Shown here piece after piece: positions 43,800 to 51,042 of a stretch of 64,000 bases of DNA. The stretch is taken from contig JAVKCG010000053.1 of NCBI GenBank assembly GCA_040222875.1, forward strand, positions 434,001 to 498,000. Direction: 5' to 3'. The notes under the pieces were generated by a model. It ran no database searches. It saw only the letters and a list, made by a program, of their open reading frames with translations, and had not been told where the DNA came from. Numbering within the stretch: position 1 is the first letter of the stretch; every line of letters begins with the position of its first letter. The translations under genes and the position numbers were made by a program. The stretch is from JAJCYL01 sp040222875. Lineage in GTDB: Bacteria > Bacteroidota > Bacteroidia > Cytophagales > Cyclobacteriaceae.

Positions 43800-44512
43800 T
43801 GTCGCAGGATAACAACCATATGACCAAAGCAATCAGTGGGCTGCCCAAGCACACCGCCCCTGATTTTATATGGGAAAAAATAGCTGCGGAATTGGATATG
43901 GAGAAAGGGTTAGTTCACCTTGATAATGCCATTCAAGATTTTAAGAAGGATCGTAAACCACCTGAATGGGTTTGGGGTCAAATTGCTGCTGAATTGGACA
44001 TTCTTGAAAGAGAAGGGCCGCTCAGAAAAGCAATCACAGAACTGCCCAAACACCAGGCCCCGGATATTTTTGATGAGGTTGCCCCGAAGCAATCAAAGCA
44101 GGTTTTCCTCAATCAGGGTTTTAGATGGGTCAGTGGCATTGCAGCCAGCCTGCTAATCCTTTTTGGGGTTTACTACATTACCGCGTCTCAAGAGCAGGTG
44201 GATGTGGTTGCCACAACGGAAACATCACAATCCCATAATGAGGTGGTAAAAGCCGCCATTAGCCAGCTGGGTGAAGATGACGAAATCCTGGAGGTAATTG
44301 AGGTGCATTGTGCACAGGTGGCCTTGCGTTGTGAGTCGCCAGAGTTCAAAGGCTTGTTTGATTACTACCTTGAACTTGATGCCTCCAAAGAGGAGCTATT
44401 AACTGCTATGAACGAACATCAAGAGCAGGTTCAACTGGTTGATTATTTGGTTCGGGTTCAGAAAGAGAAAGATGATGTAGGCAAACAACTCATACAACTG
44501 ATTATCGGATGA
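43799..44512 (+). CDS. anti-sigma-like membrane protein with a triplicated motif
   Basis: A 237-residue protein with one transmembrane helix (about 112-128), cytoplasmic N-terminus and extracytoplasmic C-terminus, coupled to the ECF sigma gene. The cytoplasmic part contains three related units: residues 9-33 (L-P-K-H-T-A-P-D-F-I-W-E-K-I-A-A-E-L), 44-67 (K-P-P-E-W-V-W-G-Q-I-A-A-E-L-D) and 78-94 (L-P-K-H-Q-A-P-D-I-F-D-E-V). No zinc-binding H-x3-C-x2-C motif is present. Position and topology suggest an anti-sigma factor, but it does not match the classic FecR or ZAS families. The outer part has two cysteines. Confidence 0.78.
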   Translation: MSQDNNHMTKAISGLPKHTAPDFIWEKIAAELDMEKGLVHLDNAIQDFKKDRKPPEWVWGQIAAELDILEREGPLRKAITELPKHQAPDIFDEVAPKQSKQVFLNQGFRWVSGIAASLLILFGVYYITASQEQVDVVATTETSQSHNEVVKAAISQLGEDDEILEVIEVHCAQVALRCESPEFKGLFDYYLELDASKEELLTAMNEHQEQVQLVDYLVRVQKEKDDVGKQLIQLIIG

Positions 44513-45402
44513 CGATTGGCATAAAACCATATTGTTTGATTGCGCTAATAATGTGTTTTGGTGCGCCTACGTTTGCTCAGGTGCAAGTTGAAGTAATCAC
44601 AAAAACCATAGAGAAGAGCTTTGACTATTACAGATCAGATGCAGTTTTGATCAGAGGTGAGAAGGCAACAATTAAAGTAAACACCTGGGCCAACGATGAA
44701 GTGAAGGTGAAGCTTAAGTTAATATCCAAAGCTGTAGACAAGGCAACAGCCACCAGGGAGCTTGAGTATCAGAAATACCTCCTGGAGAAAAAACGAGATG
44801 TGATCAACCTTTCTAATTATTATGAAGTATCAACCAGGGGCGATTTGAAATCGGTATTAATTGCCGAATATGAAGTATGGGTGCCGGTTTTTTCAAAATT
44901 GACTATCATCAATAGCTACGGAAACATCCGAATGGCTGATAAGCAGGGTGAGCACCTGATAACTAATCGATTTGGTAACATTATTTTGAATAATGTCGGC
45001 GGTGCAGGTACTTTCGAAAGCTACTTTGGTGATTTTACAGCTGAGAATTTCACCGGTCAAAATGAGTTGAATTTCAATAAAACGAAGACCGTGATTAATG
45101 GGCTGTCAGGTGATCTAACAATGGAATCGCAATTGGGTGACATTACAATTGACAACCCTGGGTTGATTTTGAGATTAGAAATAAAGGCGTCAAAATCTGA
45201 TATCAATATCGAATCAATAGATGGATGGGAAGATTTCAATATTAACCTACAATCTGAATTTGGTGAAGTAATAATTTCAGATGAACTCCCCGGAAGTCCT
45301 TTTAAGCGGGGCACAGTGTCACAATGGAAGTATACTGAAGGGAACAGATCAAGGATTAAGGCAGAGACAAATTTTGGTGTAATTAGTCTATCAATTAAAT
45401 GA
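44509..45402 (+). CDS. exported DUF4097-like beta-repeat protein
   Basis: A 297-residue protein with a signal peptide ending T-F-A-Q. The mature part is a series of short beta repeats (I-I-N-S-Y-G-N-I-R-M, then T-N-R-F-G-N-I-I-L-N-N-V, T-F-E-S-Y-F-G-D-F-T-A and S-E-F-G-E-V-I-I-S), the ladder typical of DUF4097/DUF2807 adhesin-like beta-helix proteins. The start overlaps the preceding stop by four bases. These proteins are often found with ECF sigma/anti-sigma pairs and may report on the envelope. No enzymatic residues are seen. Confidence 0.8.
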   Translation: MTIGIKPYCLIALIMCFGAPTFAQVQVEVITKTIEKSFDYYRSDAVLIRGEKATIKVNTWANDEVKVKLKLISKAVDKATATRELEYQKYLLEKKRDVINLSNYYEVSTRGDLKSVLIAEYEVWVPVFSKLTIINSYGNIRMADKQGEHLITNRFGNIILNNVGGAGTFESYFGDFTAENFTGQNELNFNKTKTVINGLSGDLTMESQLGDITIDNPGLILRLEIKASKSDINIESIDGWEDFNINLQSEFGEVIISDELPGSPFKRGTVSQWKYTEGNRSRIKAETNFGVISLSIK

Positions 45403-46040
45403 AGAAAGTAGTTTTTTTAATTGGCTTTTCTCTAATGGCATGGACTGGCTGTCTCGGTCAGGATGAAAAAATCAAAATCGAATCGACCACAGAAACAATG
45501 GATACTGCTCAGTTTTCCGGGCTGGTCAAAACTTACAATAGCATTATTAGAGCCAAAGAAGAGAAATTGAGATTATTTAAAATTGATCTCTTGGGCCCAT
45601 TTGGTTACCTGATTAGCAACTGGGAAGAAAAAGACAACGAACAAAATGCCTTAATCAACCTGGCTTATGAACAAAAGATTAAACCTAACTGGTCATGGGT
45701 AGTTGGGTCAGCTTTTATTGCAGATAGGGCTGACCATAGGGAAATTAGAGAGGAGGGAGGTATCCGGTATTATTACAATATGCAACGGCGCATGTTGAAA
45801 GGGAAAAGTGCCAATAATTTTTCAGCCAACTATATAAGTTCGGGGTTTGCATATGGTCATCAATTCCATGAAAATGATAATCAAATCCTATGGCGAATAA
45901 TGTATGGCATCCAGCGGCGCACAGGCAAACGAGGATTTTTTGATCTCGAAATGGGTTTTGAACATGGTTTGGTTGAATTCAACGACAGGGAGGACAGGTT
46001 TACATTAGAGATTACCTTTAAATGGGGCTTGGCCTATTAG
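45399..46040 (+). CDS. probable outer membrane protein, end of the sigma operon
   Basis: A 213-residue exported protein (signal to about 20, ending C-L-G-Q). The mature part alternates polar and aromatic residues in beta-strand-like segments (W-S-W-V-V-G-S-A-F, G-I-R-Y-Y-Y-N-M, F-S-A-N-Y-I-S-S-G-F-A-Y-G-H) and ends in a strand with aromatics, T-F-K-W-G-L-A-Y, consistent with a small outer membrane barrel. It overlaps the previous gene by four bases. It is probably a regulon member or sensor of the sigma unit. No family recognised. Confidence 0.65.
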   Translation: MKKVVFLIGFSLMAWTGCLGQDEKIKIESTTETMDTAQFSGLVKTYNSIIRAKEEKLRLFKIDLLGPFGYLISNWEEKDNEQNALINLAYEQKIKPNWSWVVGSAFIADRADHREIREEGGIRYYYNMQRRMLKGKSANNFSANYISSGFAYGHQFHENDNQILWRIMYGIQRRTGKRGFFDLEMGFEHGLVEFNDREDRFTLEITFKWGLAY

Positions 46041-46114
46041 CCGCTTTCAGCATAATTAGGTTCATTTATTAGCTCAAGCGATTTATTAAATTGTAACAAC
46101 TATCTAAAATCAAG

Positions 46115-46540
46115 ATGATCAAAACAACATTCATACTATGGGTTTTGCTCCCGGCACACTTCATAATTGAAGCGCAATCCACATTGGAGATACAGAATCT
46201 AAAGATTGACGACAATAGAGAAATTGTTGAAGTTAATTCAACAATAACAGCAACGCTTGAATTGGATCAACCACAACAAGTCGTATTGTTTGAGAAAGAA
46301 GATCAAAAATTAACAGGGGAATTCGAATTTGCCAGGAGTGGCAACAGAATTAAGCTTATTGTTAATTTATGGCTTAACCATAAAAATCAAGCGCTTAAAG
46401 CCAAACAAGAAAAATATGTGCAATTTATAAAGGAGTCAATTCCTGGAAATTTGCAGGGGTTCTATTCAAATCAATTTCTAATTGATAAAGCTAAACTGGA
46501 ATACCTGTCAGTAAAATTCAACTTCAACTTCAACTATTAA
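46115..46540 (+). CDS. small exported protein of unknown function
   Basis: A 141-residue protein with a signal peptide (ending I-E-A-Q, about residue 21). The mature chain begins as a beta-rich part (T-L-E-I-Q-N-L-K, then V-E-V-N-S-T-I-T-A-T-L-E-L) and continues with a helical K-rich stretch. Its composition is AT-rich. I recognise no family. It lies 75 bases after the sigma-operon genes and may be cotranscribed. Confidence 0.6.
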   Translation: MIKTTFILWVLLPAHFIIEAQSTLEIQNLKIDDNREIVEVNSTITATLELDQPQQVVLFEKEDQKLTGEFEFARSGNRIKLIVNLWLNHKNQALKAKQEKYVQFIKESIPGNLQGFYSNQFLIDKAKLEYLSVKFNFNFNY

Positions 46541-46558
46541 ATCATTAACCAATTTGTT

Positions 46559-46954
46559 ATGACTAAAACTAAAATTACTACAGGGCTGTTAGCCATATCT
46601 TTTGTTACCATAATTGTTATGGGTTTTAAAACTACTCAGACTGATGAGGGTTATGAATGGCATCAAATGACCGCAATTGAATCAGTAATACCTGGCGGTA
46701 TTGGCAGGAGCCGATTGATCGATATTGATACAGAGGGAGAAATGGAAGAAATTAAATTAGAGAACTTCTTTAGTCTTGGTGGTATCAATTTCGGTAATGT
46801 TCGAAACAATGATGAAGTAATTACTCAAAAAGTGGCCACGCTTACAAAAGATGGTTGGGAACTTTACAATGTAACAAGTGGTGTGTATTCCGGTACCAAA
46901 AATGGGAGTCAAGGTATTTTTATAACGAGATATTTATTTCGGCGGAAAAACTAA
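46559..46954 (+). CDS. small exported DUF4177-like protein
   Basis: A 131-residue protein with an N-terminal hydrophobic signal (about 8-22). The C-terminal half has the DUF4177-like pattern T-L-T-K-D-G-W-E-L-Y-N-V, followed by a final strand I-F-I-T-R-Y-L-F-R-R-K. Other DUF4177 proteins are small and of unknown function. It follows the gene at 46115 by 18 bases and is probably in the same transcript. Confidence 0.65.
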   Translation: MTKTKITTGLLAISFVTIIVMGFKTTQTDEGYEWHQMTAIESVIPGGIGRSRLIDIDTEGEMEEIKLENFFSLGGINFGNVRNNDEVITQKVATLTKDGWELYNVTSGVYSGTKNGSQGIFITRYLFRRKN

Positions 46955-47032
46955 GGTTCAATATTGCCTCGTGTTGATTAACAATTGAGAGCCATTTGCT
47001 ACTCGGCTTACTTCGAATTGTCATCAATAAAA

Positions 47033-47059
47033 AGAGGCCATCTTTTATAGGTGGCCTCT
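47033..47059 (-). terminator. bidirectional terminator hairpin
   Basis: AGAGGCCA (47033-47040) pairs with TGGCCTCT (47052-47059). T runs follow in the minus direction and AT-rich sequence in the plus direction. It can serve both the gene ending at 46954 and the minus gene ending at 47081. Confidence 0.75.
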
Positions 47060-47080
47060 CGCATAAAAATTTTTAGGATA

Positions 47081-47383
47081 TTAATTCAATTGATACTTGA
47101 CGCTATTCATCAAATCATTCATCTTGACTTGGAGGGTATCTAACGATTTATATGCCTCGTCTTTCATCTTCTCCCACTGATCGTCAGTAATATCAGTTAG
47201 GTCTTCAGCCTTGTTAGAGAGTTTCCTTCGCTCTTCCCTAGCATCGCTCAAAACACTGTTAATTCTTTCTTTCGCTCCACCTTCAGCATTCTTTGCTTCT
47301 TTTTCGAGAGTGGCAATTTGCTCATCTGTTTGATCAATAAGGTTTTTCAATTTCTCTTTTAATTCTTCTCTACTCATTTCCAT
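47081..47383 (-). CDS. small coiled-coil protein
   Basis: A 100-residue highly charged helical protein, started at ATG 47383 (M-E-M-S-R-E-E-L-K-E); an upstream in-frame start would add 16 residues. Heptad-like stretches run through most of the chain (L-I-D-Q-T-D-E-Q-I-A-T-L-E-K-E-A, then L-S-D-A-R-E-E-R-R-K-L). There is no signal or membrane helix. It may be a stress-related coiled-coil protein, but no family is certain. Confidence 0.7.
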   Translation of the reverse strand: MEMSREELKEKLKNLIDQTDEQIATLEKEAKNAEGGAKERINSVLSDAREERRKLSNKAEDLTDITDDQWEKMKDEAYKSLDTLQVKMNDLMNSVKYQLN

Positions 47384-47577
47384 ATTTTTTCGGTTTAAAT
47401 ATTTCTTTATAAGTAGTAGTGACAATACCATGCCATCTATGGAATTGTTGATTTGGGCATTGAAACGGACATTTCAAATGGGAAAGATGAGGCTAAGTGT
47501 AGAATTAAGGACGCTAATTGGGTCGATGCTGCAACACTAAGGATGATGATGCCATCATATTAGTCATATTCCCTAAC

Positions 47578-48144
47578 TCAATACTTTTTCCTTACTGCCT
47601 TAAAGCCGTCGCTGCCAGCCTTAATCCATTTTTCACCAATGTAAGTCTCAGTTTTCCAGGCTATTGTATCCTGATGAAAAGGGGTGAATGTTTCGCGGTA
47701 AAGTCTAGTCCAACCACCCTCTTGTGGGTTTGGAATTGTTTTGTCGCCTTCAACATAATACACAGTGTAAAGCCTTTCCATACTACCATCAGCCAGCGGT
47801 TTATATTCACCTTCAAATAGCAAATCGCCATCATACTGATATTCCAACCAGACTATTTTTTTGGTCAGCGGGTTGTATGTTATCGTCCCCTCAGAAAACG
47901 GGATATTGTATTCATCTGAAATAATACCCGTGGTTGACTTGATTACCTTCTTTTGAGCGCCCCATTCAAAAGCAATTACCTGCAAATGGGCCATTTTAGG
48001 ATTGTTGGTGGTCATGGGATGATTTAAAGGGGGAATCCAAATACCCATATAGTATTCGAGTGATTTTAAGGGCTCCTCAGGCATTTGAGCTTGCAATGCG
48101 GTGGGAATAATCAATACCAATAAAGAAGTGAGTAAACTTTTCAT
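47578..48144 (-). CDS. exported protein of unknown function (lipocalin-like pattern)
   Basis: A 188-residue protein with a signal peptide ending A-L-Q-A-Q. The mature chain begins with S-L-E-Y-Y-M-G-I-W and continues in short beta strands rich in W, Y and G (F-E-W-G-A-Q-K-K-V-I, I-V-W-L-E-Y-Q-Y-D-G, W-T-R-L-Y-R-E-T-F), as in small exported beta-barrel proteins such as DUF1579-like ones. No catalytic motif. Single gene, antisense to its right-hand neighbours. Confidence 0.65.
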   Translation of the reverse strand: MKSLLTSLLVLIIPTALQAQMPEEPLKSLEYYMGIWIPPLNHPMTTNNPKMAHLQVIAFEWGAQKKVIKSTTGIISDEYNIPFSEGTITYNPLTKKIVWLEYQYDGDLLFEGEYKPLADGSMERLYTVYYVEGDKTIPNPQEGGWTRLYRETFTPFHQDTIAWKTETYIGEKWIKAGSDGFKAVRKKY

Positions 48145-48255
48145 ATGCTTTGGTTTCTGAGGTGAAACGGTTCCATTTTGACGCTGTTTTCTAAATTATG
48201 CCAATGCCGTTTTCATTAATGCGTTCTGTCTTCTATGTCATGTTAATTCGGTTGG

Positions 48256-48312
48256 TGCATAAAAAAGCAGTATGCATGGATATTCCCTTTAATTAACAGC
48301 CTTTTTTATGCA
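48256..48312. promoter_or_regulatory. 12-bp perfect inverted repeat upstream of the LytS-like kinase
   Basis: TGCATAAAAAAG (48256-48267) and CTTTTTTATGCA (48301-48312) are exact complements separated by 33 bases, about 165 bases before the kinase start. The remainder of the gap from 48145 to 48474 contains no gene and no clear promoter. Confidence 0.5.
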
Positions 48313-48474
48313 AAATGGTAAATTTTAAACGTCAACACCGATTCAAATAATGCCAACTGCTGAGCTGTAGACCTGTCGTGTGCAGGCATTAACCAGATTC
48401 AATAAAAATTCGATATAGCTTAGCTATGATTTGCCCTGAGAGATAAATCAGAGTGAATCAGGTTAACATGCCAA

Positions 48475-49491
48475 ATGAAAAGGACTGAAGTATATTATCA
48501 TATAATATTTTGGATTGTTTTTATGACCATTTTCACCTTTGTTGAAGGCGGCTATGGCAATCAATTTCAACAGGCTTTTTTTATTGAACTGGGCTTTTTG
48601 CCTTTCAGACTGGCGGTGGTTTATTACAATTATTTCGTTTTGCTGCCTAAGTTGTTAAAGACCCAGCGTGTCGGGTATTATATTCTAGCCACGTTGATGA
48701 CGCTAATCGTTGCGAGTTTTGGACATCGGCTACTGGTTTTCAATTACCTCTACATAGTGCTATTTCCGGAATGGGATCAAGGCAGTTTTTGGGCCATTTA
48801 TCAGTTTCTTCAATCTTTTATGATCATTATCACTCCCATGGTTTTTATAATAGGGTTCACTATCGGTTCTCGTTGGATATCATCAGAACGAAGGGCTGAA
48901 TTGCTTGAAAGCGAAAAACTAAAAGTGGAGCTAAATTATCTTAGATCTCAAATCAACCCGCATTTTTTCTTCAACACCCTGAATAGCCTTTACGGTCTCG
49001 CTCAGGAAAAATCAGATAAAACCCCAGATGTTGTGTTGAAGCTGTCAAATCTTATGAATTACATTTTGTACGACGCCGAGAATGAAATGGTGGGCTTAGA
49101 CTGGGAAATCGAATACATCAAGACTTATATCTCATTAGAACAAATAAGATATGGGGATCGATTTGTTGCAGATTTAGAAGTAGTAGGCAACCCGCAGGAT
49201 TTCCAAATTCCGCCGTTGATATTTTTGCCATTTGTAGAGAATAGCTTCAAACATGGTATTAACCGTGATTCAGATGGAGCAAAACTTAAAATACGGTTTA
49301 GTTTGAAGGATGGGTCAATCGATTTTGAAGCGACCAATACCTTAGGATCGGGGAAGCCTGCTTCTAAAAATGGTGGGATTGGCATATTTAATGTAAAACG
49401 GCGATTAGACTTGATCTATTCTAACAGGTACTCCCTTGAATATGGCATTGACGGGGATGTTTGGCGGGTACATTTATTATTAAAGAACTGA
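48475..49491 (+). CDS. LytS/YehU-type sensor histidine kinase
   Basis: A 338-residue kinase with four N-terminal transmembrane helices (about 8-135) and a cytoplasmic His_kinase domain. The phospho-His is in S-Q-I-N-P-H-F-F-F-N-T-L-N (about residue 162), the N-box is F-V-E-N-S-F-K-H-G, and the G-box is G-G-I-G-I-F-N-V-K-R. The short membrane sensor has no extracellular domain. The regulator starts one base after its stop, so the pair is cotranscribed. Confidence 0.93.
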   Translation: MKRTEVYYHIIFWIVFMTIFTFVEGGYGNQFQQAFFIELGFLPFRLAVVYYNYFVLLPKLLKTQRVGYYILATLMTLIVASFGHRLLVFNYLYIVLFPEWDQGSFWAIYQFLQSFMIIITPMVFIIGFTIGSRWISSERRAELLESEKLKVELNYLRSQINPHFFFNTLNSLYGLAQEKSDKTPDVVLKLSNLMNYILYDAENEMVGLDWEIEYIKTYISLEQIRYGDRFVADLEVVGNPQDFQIPPLIFLPFVENSFKHGINRDSDGAKLKIRFSLKDGSIDFEATNTLGSGKPASKNGGIGIFNVKRRLDLIYSNRYSLEYGIDGDVWRVHLLLKN

Positions 49492-49492
49492 G

Positions 49493-50182
49493 ATGGAATT
49501 TAAGTGTTTGATAATTGATGATGAGCCAATTGCACAAGATATTATTTTCAGATATCTGCAGCTTTATCCTTCATTTACGGTGGTTGCCAAATGTAAAAAC
49601 GCCAATGAAGCCAATCACATTTTAACAACCGAAGGGGTTCATCTCATCTTCCTGGATATCGAAATGCCGGGGATTGATGGCCTGTCCTTTGTAAAAACTT
49701 TAAAGCATCCCCCTAAAGTTATTATCACAACGGCCTACCGGGAATATGCCCTTGATGGGTATGACTTGAATGTAATTGACTATCTGCTCAAACCTATTTC
49801 GGAAGAGCGCTTCATGAAATCAATCAACCATTTTTTTGAAAGCCAACAGAATGAAGTTTCAAATGTGGACTACACATACATCAAGGCCGATAAAAAGATG
49901 GTGCAGGTGTTTTATGATGACATTTTATATATAGAGGGGCTTAGCAATTATGTAAAGGTGGTAACTAAACACACAACCATTATCAGCTATCATAAATTGA
50001 GTTATCTGGAGGCAATATTGCCAAAAGAATTATTTATAAGGGCTCACCGCTCATTTATAGTGGGCACCAAAAACATAAAAGCATTCACTACGGCGAATAT
50101 TGAAATTGGAACAACCCAGCTGCCAATTGGTGGCATTTATAAAGACAAAGTCTTGGAATGGCTCAAGAAGTTTCAAACCTAG
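49493..50182 (+). CDS. LytTR family response regulator, partner of the kinase at 48475
   Basis: A 229-residue regulator. The receiver domain has Asp9-Asp10 in I-I-D-D-E, phosphoacceptor Asp55 in L-I-F-L-D-I-E-M-P and Lys100 in Y-L-L-K-P. The LytTR domain occupies about 130-229 (I-L-Y-I-E-G-L-S-N-Y-V-K-V, then F-I-R-A-H-R-S-F-I-V). It is complete and typical. The adjacent ABC permease at 51043 could be a target, since LytTR systems in Firmicutes and Bacteroidota often control transporters. Confidence 0.93.
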   Translation: MEFKCLIIDDEPIAQDIIFRYLQLYPSFTVVAKCKNANEANHILTTEGVHLIFLDIEMPGIDGLSFVKTLKHPPKVIITTAYREYALDGYDLNVIDYLLKPISEERFMKSINHFFESQQNEVSNVDYTYIKADKKMVQVFYDDILYIEGLSNYVKVVTKHTTIISYHKLSYLEAILPKELFIRAHRSFIVGTKNIKAFTTANIEIGTTQLPIGGIYKDKVLEWLKKFQT

Positions 50183-50194
50183 AATTCTTCTCGC

Positions 50195-50731
50195 TTATTC
50201 GGCTCTTTTCCATATCGAGACGCCGACACTTCTCCATTCTTCCTCTTCTTTCATTTTTTGGAACGATTCTGACCGCATCTCATTTTCTGATAGTATATAA
50301 TGAATGTCCCTTGTCAAGTAAGTTACGCCCGCAGAAGTTGTTGACATAAAGGTGATATCTAAGTGCTGGCTCTCAAATATTTCAATTTTGCCTGTAGAGT
50401 GTTCGCCCCATGCAGTTCTTTGTACTAGGAAAATGTTGTTTTCTGATGGATTTATGTAATTCCATACTTCCATCAATTGCGTAGTATCACCATTGTTTCT
50501 CACACCATAAATATTACCAATAACCGATTCTTCTGATGACCAATTTTCAAAAGTCATTAAGAAAATATTGAAATTATCAGGGGCGCCATTGTTTTGTTCA
50601 TTTGGCGATGACCAAACACCACCAACGGGGTGATTCAATAGTTCAATCAAGGAATTTTTCTGGGCACTCAGTTTGAATGTGCTGGTAAATAAAATGATAA
50701 TCGTTACAACTTTGAAGAAGGATCTTTTCAT
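50195..50731 (-). CDS. exported protein of unknown function
   Basis: A 178-residue protein with a signal peptide ending L-S-A-Q. The mature part is a small beta-rich domain starting H-P-V-G-G-V-W-S-S-P and including E-V-W-N-Y-I-N-P and L-T-R-D-I-H-Y-I-L. The pattern is of a lipocalin-like or DUF6265-like exported protein. No operon; it converges with the LytTR regulator, 12 bases away. Confidence 0.65.
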   Translation of the reverse strand: MKRSFFKVVTIIILFTSTFKLSAQKNSLIELLNHPVGGVWSSPNEQNNGAPDNFNIFLMTFENWSSEESVIGNIYGVRNNGDTTQLMEVWNYINPSENNIFLVQRTAWGEHSTGKIEIFESQHLDITFMSTTSAGVTYLTRDIHYILSENEMRSESFQKMKEEEEWRSVGVSIWKRAE

Positions 50732-51042
50732 AATTAATTATATCAATTGACTAAGGATCAAAATGGAATTTGTTGAGGTTCAAAACTTGGCGATAAATCG
50801 ATTTATTAGGGTTTAGGTTTTTCGAATTATTCCAATTAGTGGATTTACTATTTGGATTTGCTCAAGTGGTATGTGAATTTAAGATAGAGGCTAAAAGCTT
50901 AATTCTCCCATCACTTACATTATCAAAGTGACATTTGACATATAACATCAGCCAGTTGAGATTAATAGTTAAATAGCGGATGGCTAATGATAAACATATG
51001 ACGTTTTATCTATTTGAATGATTGTTCAAACTCAAATGTGCT
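50732..51042. other. AT-rich gap with no gene
   Basis: The 311 bases before the permease gene show no reading frame of note, no hairpin with a T run and no clear consensus promoter. The region presumably holds the promoters of the two divergent genes. Confidence 0.6.
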
